Assembly: GCA_025267735.1 (NCBI GenBank)
Contig: CM046305.1
Location: 35,671,108 to 35,735,107, forward strand
Direction: 5' to 3'
From: Mactra quadrangularis
Lineage: Eukaryota; Mollusca; Bivalvia; Venerida; Mactridae
DNA length: 64,000 bases
Positions 1 to 10,269 of this stretch are shown here, piece by piece (positions within the stretch are counted from its first letter, which is position 1; each line of letters begins with the position of its first letter). The notes under the pieces were generated by a model. The model did no database searches. It had not been told where the DNA came from and saw only the letters and a list, made by a program, of their open reading frames with translations. The position numbers and the translations under genes were made by a program.

Positions 1-1087
1 GATTGCCGAGTACATATGCTACATAATGCTGTTGAACTGGATACATTGAAATCTGATATTAATAATTTTGAATTATCAAAAAAAGCATCATTTTTTAAAG
101 TTATCTAAAACTATAAAAGTCATTTCTTATAAAAATTATCTATAAATAAAGGTAATTCTAAGCAATAAATTCAATATAATTTGTGTTTTCTTTATTTTCT
201 GTGTTCACATTACCTATTCAAAATATTTTAGTGTAAGGGAGGTAACACAAACAGAAAAATTGGCTTACGAAACCAAAAAAAATATTCCCACGGTCCTTCT
301 AACCTTTCGATCCAAATATCTCATAAAGAAATTTTTATCGTGACATTAATTGTTTCTTGAGTAAATAGAGAAATGTGTTAAGATGATATGTTTTCAATAT
401 CAAACTAAAATTTTGAAAAATGACAAAAATATGCAAAATTCTGTTTTTAAATAGGGGAGATAATTTTAACAGTGGGTATGGGAGAAATCTAGGAGAAATC
501 TCCGGTTTATCTTAAAATGAGATTTATTCTCATATTCTATTAATTAGAGTTTTATAAAGGCTCCTGCTTAATGGAATTGGACATGAATAACATATATAAG
601 TAAAACAATTAACATTTTGTGACAACTTTTTTTTTTGGTCTTGAGTAAGGGGACCTTAGAATGGCAATTATACTGTTTAATGAACATTAAAAATGTGATT
701 AGAGATTAATCTAACTCTTGGACATTTTATTTTTAGATTTATAATATTATCTTGATTATCAAAAATTGTAGAAAATAGATTTGTCACCCAAAAATGATAC
801 TTTATTTACAATTGTTGTAAAATTATTCAAAATGACATAAAATATCCATAAGTTTGGAGACAACGGAATTTTATTAAATTTTTATATTTCAATGATTGAT
901 TTTTTGGAAAAGTATTATGTTTAATACATAACAAATGATTTATGATAAAATAAAAGCACATTTTATGAATGCATCACAATTAATAGATTCAGCATCTTAT
1001 ATTCCAAACATAATTTTTGTAGCTTCTTCAGCAGTATAAACTATACATAAAATCATGCTGTTTATTTTGAAATGCTTTGTAGTTTTA

Positions 1088-1123
1088 CACAGTAAATTTA
1101 CTCTTTTTAAATTTACTGTGTTT
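1088..1123. repeat. Short perfect hairpin
   Basis: ACACAGTAAATTTA and TAAATTTACTGTGT face each other across about 7 bases. It lies where the body of the Tc1-like copy stops, so it may mark the end of a second small element. Confidence 0.55.
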
Positions 1124-1470
1124 TATTTGAGGTCTCTTTAAGGACTAGTACAGTGATTTGTAGTTTTACTTTATTTTTTTTGTTAAACAACGTCATAATC
1201 ACATAGTATTGCCACTGTGTATTTAGTTGGTGAAGCTTCCTTCTCATTCTTTCCAGAGGGACTTAGATTTCTGAACTAGACCAAAGCACATTCTTTTATG
1301 CATTGAATAGTGACTTTCAACCTCTCTACGTGATATATAGGTAAGATTAAGAATGACAGTAAATAGAAAACTGATCATGAACAAACTCCACAGCGCTGTA
1401 TAGGTATCTGTGAAATCAAACCCACGATCTCTGGACCAACCGTCATGTAGGCAATCATGCAATACTGATT

Positions 1471-1570
1471 GGACTAACGGGTTGAGATGTATACCCTCGG
1501 CCTGGAATCGAACATACGGTTCTGAGATTCTTAGTCAAGCACACTACCAACTGAGCTAAGCGTGGATGGG
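1471..1570 (-). mobile_element. tRNA-derived SINE head
   Basis: On the minus strand an A-box-like TAGCTCAGTTGGTAGTG is followed about 30 bases later by a B-box-like GTTCGATTCCA, the RNA polymerase III promoter pair of tRNA-derived SINEs. It cannot fold as a full tRNA and runs into unrelated sequence, so it is a SINE head and not a tRNA gene. Confidence 0.6.
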
Positions 1571-1949
1571 ATGGTAAATATTGTATTGAACTCTGTGGTA
1601 AAAATGTTAAATATAAAAGTACAAAATAGCAACTTTTGGTAGGTACTGTATGGTCATATGTCTAAACTTTAAAAAGAAGAAACTAATTATTTTAAGAAAT
1701 AAAACACTCTAATATGGGTGCAAGTTTTCAAGCATATGCCTGAAGCTCAGGTTTTTCACAATAAAGACAACGTTTTGCTACAAAATTATGAAGAAAAATG
1801 GTTTCAAATAACAGTTTTCAGGATTTTCAAAATTTTCATCTTGCACCCATGTTCTAAGTCTAGTGTTTTGTATAGAAACTTAATTTATAGTTATTTTGGT
1901 TTGTAAATTTCAGTTCAAAATGCAAGTAAGCTTCCAAATAACATTGATA

Positions 1950-2790
1950 AAATATTCTAATGGTGTCAGGATAACTCTATGGTAATAAATTCTAAAAAGA
2001 CCAAATCAATGATTATCTCTGCATCCAATACAAAAAGATCAAATAAAAAACTATCATTAAATCTTGGACAAGATGAAATTGAGTTTTCAAATTGTGAATG
2101 CCTTCTAGGAGTACAAGTGGATAATACTCTAACTTGGAAAAAGGTCATATAAACATGATAATAGAAAATGCAACAGTAAACTCTATATTTTACAAAGAAT
2201 AAAGCAATTTAGAAAATTGTTCTACAATGCTTACATGCTTCTTCATTTAGAATATTGTTGCTCAGTATGGGAAATTGTAATAGCAGTCAAAGTGAAATTT
2301 TAATGAAATTTTAAAAAGAGCTGCCAGAATTATTCTGGTTAAAGACTTTGACACACCATCAACTCTAAACTGGATGAACTTCCCAGAAAGGGTCAATTTT
2401 AAAAAATCTATTATAATGTACAAATCCATTTACAATATATGTCCTCAATATCTGAGTAAATTTAACTATACAGGCCATATCCACAACTTAAGATCACCAA
2501 CTACTTTATGTATCTAAACCTGGAATAGAAATTACTAAAAAATCTTTAAATTCCTTGGGCCCACAATTATGGAATGCCTTACCAAAAGAGATACAAACAG
2601 CTAGAACTTTGAATTCTTTCCAAAAGAGATATATTGTGTGGTGGAATACAAAATGAATATTTGTTTTAAATATGTTTAATCACTTATCAATTGTTTTTCC
2701 TTACTTGCTGTACATATTATGTAAATTGTTAAGAGGCTCACAGGGACGATTGGGCTTTGACTAACTTTTTTGCCTCTCTATATAAAGTCT
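1950..2790 (+). pseudogene. Decayed LINE: C-terminal end of reverse transcriptase plus 3' tail
   Basis: Broken plus-strand frames carry hallmarks of the region after the reverse-transcriptase core in non-LTR retrotransposons: MVINSKKTKSMIISAS followed by LLGVQVDNTLTWKK near 1979-2145, KRAARIIL near 2310, and LGPQLWNALPKEI near 2555. Stops and frameshifts lie between them (for example a TAA after TWKKVI), so it is dead. The tail AGAGGCTCACAGGGACG and the run TTATTATTATT near 2730-2800 match a second LINE tail at about 53930-54050. The clade cannot be assigned from this fragment. Confidence 0.8.
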
Positions 2791-3846
2791 TTATTATTAT
2801 TAAGAACAAATTTGAATTTTTTATTTTAAGTGTAGGCATTGTACTTACATCATGTTACTTAAAAATCTGCCTTCATTTTTTCTATGTAAATTCAATTTTA
2901 TAAATAAAATATCAAATAAAAAGCAGTGCAAACAGGGTACAGTATGTCTTATATCATTCAAAATTTGAGTCCATTTAATTAAATTAGTTCTCCATCGAAA
3001 TGATACAAAAAGTACCTATCTTTCTCAACCATTCCCCCCGGGCCCCCTTATCCTTGAAAAAAAGTTCAAATATCAGACTTATTTTTACTTCTATATGTTC
3101 TCCATGCCTAGTTCTTACAATCGGGAACCCCTTTAAAGCTGTAAATAATCAAGGAGAAGCACATAATAAATGTCAAGATTTCAAAACCGGAGATTTCTCC
3201 AATATTTCTCCCATACCCACTGTTGAAATTATCTCCCTTACTTAAAACCAGAATTTTGCATATTTTGTTCATGTTTAAAGATTTATGTTTGAAATTGAAA
3301 ATATATCATCTTGACACATTTCTTCATCCATTCAAGGAACAATAAATGTCCAAGAATAATTTCTTTATGAGATATTTGGACCAAAAGGTTAGAAGGACCG
3401 TGGGAATATTTTTTTGGTTTCATAAGCCAAATTTTCTGTTTGTGTTACCTCCCTTATACTAAAAGAATTGAATAAGCAATATGACTATCAGAAAATGAAG
3501 AAAACACAGCTTATGATGGGTTTATAGCTTAGAATTACCTGTTTTAGTAGGGAATATCATTAGAAATGGCTTTTAGTGGTTAAAGCTGTCTAGATACATG
3601 TCACTTTAAAACAATGAAGGCTATATTAGCACTATATATTTGGTTATTTCTTGTTGCAGGTTTATCTCAAATACTTTCTTTGATCATTTTCTCTTCTTCA
3701 CAGACTAAGAAAATGCTACTACAAATCTGTTCTGTTTTAAATGATAACTAAGCACTCATTGCAAGTTTAGCTTACTGTAACAGAATTTTAATGTATCCAG
3801 TTCAACAGCATATGTAGTACATGTACTGTATGTAATATATATCTAC

Positions 3847-3912
3847 TTGCCTCTGTGGTAAAATGTTGGCTTGGAGTCCAAGAAGTTCCTGGTTCAATCC
3901 CACCTGGTGCCA
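3847..3912 (+). mobile_element. tRNA-like sequence (SINE head or tRNA pseudogene)
   Basis: GCCTCTGTGGTAAAATG (A-box-like) and GGTTCAATCCC (B-box-like) are correctly spaced. The surrounding bases do not give a complete acceptor stem, so a functional tRNA is unlikely. Confidence 0.5.
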
Positions 3913-4194
3913 CAGATTATTTTTGAGTCACATGTTATAAAACATCATGATGAACCGTTTTTATTTTGTTTCCTCTATCTCTATTATGGTTTCTATGTGA
4001 AATATGGAACATATCCTATTTATATGAATAGAGGTGATGGTAATTATATTTAAGTGTTTTATTTCTCTTACATACCTTCAGTTACTGTTTCAGTTTTCAT
4101 TAAAATCTTGGGTCAGTTCCATAAGGAAATCACTAGCTAGCACTTCGTGAAAGGGATTCTTTGTAGCATAAGAGTTCTAGAGAACAGTTTGCTT

Positions 4195-5275
4195 CAAACT
4201 AGCAACTCCAAGATGGCTACAGATTTTGCTAGTCAGATGTGCTATGGACTGAGCTAGTCAGATTTGCCATGAAGTAATCTAGTCAGGTGTGCTACATGCC
4301 GAGTTAGATTTGCTACAGGCTGAGCTAGTCTGATGTGCTACATACTGAGCTTGTCAGGTGTGATATAGACTAAGCTAGTCAGGTGTGATATAGACTGAGC
4401 TAGTCAGAAGTGCTACAGGCTGAGCTAGTCAGATGTGCTACATACTGAGCTTGTCAGAAGTGATGAAGACTGAGCTAGCCAGATATGATATAGACTGAGT
4501 GAGTCAAATGTGCTGTGAACTGAGCAAGTCAGATGTTCTATGGACTGAGCTTGCCAGCTGTGCCTTGAAGTTATCAAGCCATATGTGTTACATACTGAGC
4601 TAGCCAGATGTGATATATACCAAGCTCGTCAAATGTGCTTTAACTAAGCTAGTCAGATGTTGTATGGACTGAGCTAGCCAGATGCGTTACAGACTGTGCT
4701 AGTCAGATGTGCTACATAATGAGGTAGTCAGATGTGCTACAGACTGTGCTAGTCAGATGTGCTACATACTGAGCTAGTCAGATGCGCTACACACTGAGCT
4801 AGTCAGATGTGCTACACACTGAGCTAGTCAGATGTGCTACACACTGAGCTAGTCAGATGTGCTACACACTGAGCTAGTCAGATGTGCTACACACTGAGCT
4901 AGTCAGATGTGCTACAAACTGTGCTAGTCAGTTGGCTACACACTGAGCTAGTCAGATGTGCTACATAATGAGCTAGTCAGATGTGCTACACACTGAGCTA
5001 GTCAGATGTGCTACACACTGAGCTAGTCAGATGTGCTACACACTGAGCTAGTCAGTTGGCTACACACTGAGCTAGTCAGATGTGCTACATAATGAGCTAG
5101 TCAGATGTACTACAAACTGAGCTAGTCAGATGTGCTACACACTGAGCTAGTCAGATGTGCTACACACTGAGCTAGTCAGATGTGCTACACACTGAGCTAG
5201 TCAGTTGGCTACATAATGAGCTAGTCAGATGTGCTACATAATGAGCTAGTCAGATGTACTGCATAATGAGTGATC
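4195..5275. repeat. 25-bp satellite array, about 43 units
   Basis: The unit is GAGCTAGTCAGATGTGCTAC plus ACACT. The period is exactly 25 bp in the core (4780-5210). Units at the left edge (4195-4700) are diverged while the centre is nearly uniform, the usual sign of recent central amplification. Some units carry a shortened form, GTCAGTTGGCTAC. Confidence 0.93.
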
Positions 5276-5659
5276 CAGGCAGGTTGACTGATTAATGAAA
5301 TAAGTCATATGAACACAGTTGATTTATATTTACTATTTTAATTATGACACATCATGTATACTAATTGCAAAAAAAACCATGATTAATAAAATAATTAAAA
5401 TATACATAATTCTTTATAAGAATCTATAAAATGAGTAAAAAACAAAATCATAGATATATTATCATATTGTAAAACAAACATAATATTTAAATATATACAT
5501 GTATCATTGATGACAGGTTAAAATCTTGGCATGGATGTAATCTAGCATTCAAATAATGGAGTATTTCCACATGCACTAATGTGGTAAAAATATCATTTTT
5601 CCATACTGCTAAAAATCATGAAACACAGAACCAGTCATTTTGTTCCCTGTTCACTTACT
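5276..5659. other. AT-rich stretch with no recognised feature
   Basis: No coding frame, splice pattern or repeat terminus that I can support. It is plain AT-rich sequence between the satellite and the next small element. Confidence 0.5.
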
Positions 5660-5825
5660 CAGTCTAGGAAATTAGTGGGTGTCCGGTTGCCCCGGACAAC
5701 CTATTTCCAGTTCCAGCAACCAAAAATTTCTTTTAGGCAACCAAATTTCTACAAACAAGATATAGTGCTTGCTGCTAAAAAGATCTGTTCAAGCAACCAT
5801 TTTCATATCCTAATTTCGTAGACTG
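5660..5825. mobile_element. Short inverted-repeat element, family CAGTCTA, copy 1
   Basis: The ends CAGTCTAGGAAATTA and TAATTTCGTAGACTG are inverted copies. Two further copies lie at 58681-58846 and 59132-59295 with the same internal phrases (GGCAACCAA, AACAAGATA). The near-identical lengths of 164-166 bp support a non-autonomous DNA element. Confidence 0.8.
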
Positions 5826-6323
5826 CATACTTTTAATTTTAAATTGAGAACATTTGTTGGTAAAACATGGAAAAAGCAGAAATTATTTTTTGTTAATAGC
5901 CATTTTTCAAAAATTGGTATACATATATTGAAATGAAATTAAAGATCAATTGAACACAAGATTTTTTATTTTTCAATTCTTCAAATTTAACAAATAATGA
6001 GGATTTGACCTGTCATCAACAATAGCCTATTATCTACACACAAAACATTCATACATGGTACATATACACATAATAAATGGATAAAATAGATTTCTTCATA
6101 GGCCAAAAGTATCAAAACTCAAAATCAGGCATGCCTTGAAAATTAGTCACAGAAATTGGCCAATCTGTTACTAGGCTAAACTGAACACAAGGACAGTTTT
6201 ATCTGACAGACAAATGCTATCATGTTAGTTGGTCTGATACCTTTTACAGTGTACAGAAATAAGCCTATAATATCACACAAACATTTTATGGTTATATTCA
6301 TTTAACTCTCAGTGGCTTATGCA

Positions 6324-6448
6324 TTAACCCTGCTGATTTAAATACTCACTACAGAGCACTTATGTGCTCACAGTCTGTTAAAAAGAAACCTACATTCATG
6401 TATGGAAATTATCAAACAAATATTGAGCATTTAAATCAGCAGGGTTAA
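6324..6448. mobile_element. TTAA-flanked MITE (CCCTGCTGATTTAAAT termini)
   Basis: TTAACCCTGCTGATTTAAAT at the left is repeated inverted as ATTTAAATCAGCAGGGTTAA at the right. The outer TTAA on both sides fits the piggyBac or Kolobok target duplication. Related ends occur at about 6849, 22989-23110 and 29577. Confidence 0.8.
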
Positions 6449-6846
6449 TGTAGGCGCTACTGACAGTAAGTTGTATAAAATTTAACAATAAATCATTTAG
6501 AAATTTATAAAAGACATAAGTATACATTTTGAGATTAGTAAAAAGTAAAGTATGACACACTGCAGTATAAATTATTTATAGACTAAAAACAAAATGGCAG
6601 CTTGAGAATTAATTAAAAAATAATTGCAGATAAATTGCTGACATTCTGTATTAACAATATGAACTAAGAGCTAGAAATGTTGCTCAATAAGGCAACTGAT
6701 CTCAAATGTGTTGCCTAATAATCAAAGGGAAATAACCCAAAATCTGAAAAAAATGGAGTATTAGTTTTTTTCTACCCACTGTACTAGAGGTCAACAAAAA
6801 TAAACATGTACATAGATAAATTTTATTTAACTGCCATTAAAGCATA

Positions 6847-6895
6847 CTTTAACCCTGCTGATTTAAATACTTACTACAGTATTTCTATACTCACT
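6847..6895 (+). mobile_element. Half copy of the TTAA MITE
   Basis: TTTAACCCTGCTGATTTAAA begins here as in the intact copy at 6324, but no matching inverted terminus follows. Confidence 0.55.
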
Positions 6896-7001
6896 GAAAA
6901 AAAAAATTCATGATGACTGATAATAAAATTCATAAAACAAGTATTGTTTGTAGATAAAGGTTTATCAGCCACCCAACACTGAAGATAAAACATGTACTGC
7001 A

Positions 7002-7549
7002 TTAAAGGGATATACAGGCAAAAGTTCAACTTCATATTTTCTGATTTTGAATTACATTTTTTAATACTGTGAATGCAACAGACACACTGTTACATTACTT
7101 GGAAAAATATTTCTTTATTTTCTCGTAATATTTGGGGTGTTTCCTAACTAGACCCACGTGGGTCAGGTTAGCTAAAAATAGATTAGTGTTAAAATATGCA
7201 TTTACTGATGAGAAGATACTAGAGCTTGTTATTGTGCAACATTAATATAATTCTATTAAAAAAGATATCTTATCTGTCTAAGAATGTTGAAAACACAAGA
7301 AGCGACCAATAAAAATGTTTAATTTCAGCAAGTATGACATATAACAAGTCTATAAATAGCTTGGTGATTCCCTCAGTATCCTACTTGCGTTTTCCACAAT
7401 GTGTATGCCACATGTTTTAATTTGTTTAGTTAAATGTTATAAGTGACAAATTTTATAAGTAAGCGATTTCTTACGTTCTTAATACTGTTTTAAAGACTAA
7501 ACTTGGTTCTATATTTTTGCCACAGAAATTTGCCTGCATATCCCTTTAA
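7002..7549. mobile_element. TTAA-flanked inverted-repeat element, 548 bp
   Basis: TTAAAGGGATATACAGGCAA at the left faces TTTGCCTGCATATCCCTTTAA at the right, each bounded by TTAA. The inside is AT-rich with no coding frame. It could be a piggyBac or Kolobok non-autonomous derivative. Confidence 0.65.
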
Positions 7550-8067
7550 ACATAAAACAAGTGAAATCTATAATAAAACATCAGATCTAAATACAAAACA
7601 GAGACAGAGATTAAATAATATAATTAAATGTAAGAAATATAAGATGTTTATAAAATGTTCATTAAAAATATAAGTAATACAAACTTTTTCAATAAATAAA
7701 TAAAAATTTATAGAGTGAAAAAAATTAATAAAAATCTATCAAAAAAATATTATATAATAAGATTGACTAAAAATAAATAAGTCACTTAGAGAATCTCAAT
7801 AATATTTTTAACTGTAACAAAAAAATGAATAGTTCTTAGTAAATGTTACACAGAAAGAAGTAATCATGGTTCAATAAAGGGAAGTAACTCTGGTTTTCCT
7901 AAGTAGATAGGTAAAATTGTACTATATGTGTAAAACGTGAATATAGTAAAGTCGGAGTGACTGGTTTGTTTTTATTTTGGCCTTCAGAAAACATTTTATC
8001 ATTACTCATATATAACTGATAAAAAAATTATAAATTATTATTATATCAAAAAATATATTAGATATAG

Positions 8068-8442
8068 CAGGGCTCGAATTTAAGCTCGCATACTCGCAAA
8101 ATGCGAGTGGATTTTGAAAATTGCGAGTAACTTTTATTTTCACTCGCAAATTTTTGTGAGTTGAAATTGCCTAAAAAATTATTACTGTCTATACTTAGGC
8201 TCTAATCAGCATTGAAACGGCCAAATAGATCGATTGTATTAATTAAAGAGTCTTAGAAGTCTTCGTCTATACCACAACAATACTCTTGTTCAATCTATTT
8301 AAACATAGTTCTATGCTTTTGTATTGCATATATGCATTATTACTGGGGGTATTTATGCTATTAGGATAATTAACACAAGCATTTTTTTTCAATCAACTCG
8401 CTAAAATTTGCAAGTCCAATTTTTTGTTAAATTCAAGCCCTG
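8068..8442. mobile_element. hAT-like MITE, 375 bp
   Basis: The ends CAGGGCTCGAATTTAA and TTAAATTCAAGCCCTG are inverted copies. The flanks AGATATAG (8060-8067) and AGATGTAG (8443-8450) match in 7 of 8 positions, fitting an 8-bp hAT-type duplication. The inside repeats CTCGCA and TGCGAG. Confidence 0.72.
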
Positions 8443-8547
8443 AGATGTAGCTTTAGAGACTTGAACATGTTATTGTACCCGATAAATAATGCATTCAATT
8501 TGAAATTATAATCTACCCTTATAAAAGTAAGTTATAGTTGTTGTTTT

Positions 8548-8668
8548 CTCATATGTTAAACTATGAATAATTTCACGATGACTTAGTGTTCTTTGTCTAA
8601 CACTTGTGATAGTGTGTATTCAATCACCGTGAAAATTATTCAAACTTTGACAGTTGAGAAAAATGGAC
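8548..8668. mobile_element. Short inverted-repeat element, family TTTTCTCAACTG, copy 1
   Basis: ATGAATAATTTCACGATGAC on the left and TCACCGTGAAAATTATTC, then GACAGTTGAGAAAAA, on the right are inverted copies. Better-preserved copies lie at 56539-56796 and 60241-60379. Confidence 0.7.
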
Positions 8669-8943
8669 TATATATTAAATCTACCCACACTAAATAAAAT
8701 TAAGTAAATTAAGGTTTAATGTATACAAAATTAAGGTAGATATCAACTCATTGAGAATTTTGTTCAGATTAAAAGTAAGTAAACATTTACACATTAATAT
8801 CATATCACTAACAATTCACAACAACAAATCTAAAATATAATACTAAATAGATTGGTAAGCCCAAAACTAGTCAACACCCTACTTTATTTACAAGTAGTTT
8901 TAGACTAGTTTTGTGCATATCTATAGCAATAAATAATAAAATA

Positions 8944-9320
8944 CAGTACCCACCAAAAGTTTGGAGACAAAAGAAATTTAATAAAATTCCTAAATTTCAA
9001 TGATTGTTTCCATAGAACCATTATTTTTAATATATTTAATATGGTTTTGTGATATAATGGAAACAAATTTTATGAATGCATCACATTTATAAGATATAGC
9101 ATCTGACACCCTATAGCCTCCAATTCCATGTTTGTTCTAAAGATTATCCATTACGTAGCTTTTATTCTATTTTTGTAGTCTCAGTTATAATCATAATGAT
9201 AACCAAAACAATAATGCAAAACTTCAAAACATTTCAAGATAAACAGTTATCAAGTTTTTGATAAAAGCTATTCAGTAGGCCTACAATCTGCAAATGTCTC
9301 CAAACTTTTGGTGGGTACTG
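8944..9320. mobile_element. Tc1/mariner-like MITE, 377 bp
   Basis: The terminus CAGTACCCACCAAAAGTTTG is perfectly inverted at the other end (CAAACTTTTGGTGGGTACTG). TA flanks each side, the Tc1/mariner target duplication. The inside has no transposase, so it is non-autonomous. Related copies are at 9842-10188, 18790-19171 and, broken, 851-1648. Confidence 0.85.
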
Positions 9321-9379
9321 TATCTCTTATATAATACCATTATAATAATAATGAGGCAGTACAGAACTAGTCTAACTAA

Positions 9380-9710
9380 ATGTAAACTGGACGTATCACT
9401 GGATGTGATGATATACCCCAATAGGTCTTTTTCAAGATGTTTGAATCATATCTAAACAAAACCATGCTAAGAAAACGAGTGGACAAGATTTTTCATCAAA
9501 GGGCCACAACTCAGCAAAATATCAATGGACTGTAACCAAAATGATTATGCACATGTCTGCTTGTCACGCAGTCTATTTGTGAAGTTTGAATCAAATCTGT
9601 ACAATAGGTGCTGAGTAATTGAGCGAACAATTAAAAACTACAGACAGACCGACCAACTGACAAGCCGGCTCCAATATACTCTCCAAACATAGTTTTGAGG
9701 GTATAATGAA
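9380..9710. repeat. Dispersed repeat ending in a CAGACAGACCGACC-type run
   Basis: Low-complexity phrasing (GTGAAGTTTGAATCAAATCT, then ACAGACAGACCGACC, then GAGGGTATAAT) resembles a repeat class that I remember as common in bivalve genomes. No coding potential. Confidence 0.5.
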
Positions 9711-9841
9711 AAAGAACGCACACTACTTTTGCACTGACCCATCATTATATATTTATGTATATATATGATCATTCAATATGTATTTACCCAGTGAATTTGT
9801 TTATTGGATATAATTGTTCAATAAATTTACTAAAATAACTA

Positions 9842-10188
9842 CAGTTCCCACCAAAAGTTTGGAGACAAAGAGTATTGCTTTCGATGGAACCTTCATTTTT
9901 GATAAATTTAATATGATTGATGATTAAATAAAAACAAATTTCTTGAATGCATCACATTTATAAGATTCTGCACCTGATATCCCAAAGCCTTCAAAACCAA
10001 ATTCAATGTACTTTTTTCTATAACATAGATTTTAACCTACTTTGGTAGCCTCAAGTACAAAAAGTACCATCACAAAATAATATTAATAACTAAAAAGCAT
10101 TTTAAAATAAATGATAATCAAATTTTTGGTAAAACCTTTGTAGTAGGCTTACAAAGTGAAAATGTCTCCAAACTTTTAGTGGGTACTA
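9842..10188. mobile_element. Tc1/mariner-like MITE, 347 bp
   Basis: It starts CAGTTCCCACCAAAAGTTTG and ends CTTTTAGTGGGTACTA, with TA at both flanks. It differs from the 8944 copy by point changes in both termini. Confidence 0.8.
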
Positions 10189-10269
10189 TAGTTCAAGACT
10201 CCTACAGTAAAGTCTGCTAGGGTGCTGTAGCTTGAAACATTAAACTAATACATGTACATATAATTGCAA

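Larger units (their letters stand above)
851..1648. mobile_element. Degraded, interrupted Tc1/mariner-like MITE copy
   Basis: The left part (AGTTTGGAGACAAC, then a body with ATGAATGCATCACA) matches the intact copy at 8944-9320. The right terminus, ACTTTTGGTAGGTACTGTA, appears only at 1631-1650. About 500 bp with a tRNA-like sequence separates body and terminus, as if another element inserted inside. Confidence 0.55.
9..3825. repeat. Long inverted repeat (element with about 0.5-0.65 kb arms)
   Basis: The left arm (about 9-520) reappears inverted at about 3165-3825. Matching landmarks are GCTGTTGAACTGGATACATT near 28 against its complement near 3790-3815, the AGGGAGGTAACACAAACAG block near 236 against its complement near 3437-3456, and GGAGAAATCTCCGG near 493 against its complement near 3185. 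The arms are diverged and the right one carries an extra segment. The interior holds a Tc1-like copy, a tRNA-like stretch and a LINE fragment, so this is an old element that received later insertions. The outer end may lie just before the window. Confidence 0.7.

Noticed and set aside
1244..1462. 72-codon minus-strand frame with a hydrophobic stretch
   Set aside because: It runs through the region beside a SINE head and between two halves of a Tc1-like copy, with no splice sites or family motif. Best read as repeat sequence that is open by chance.
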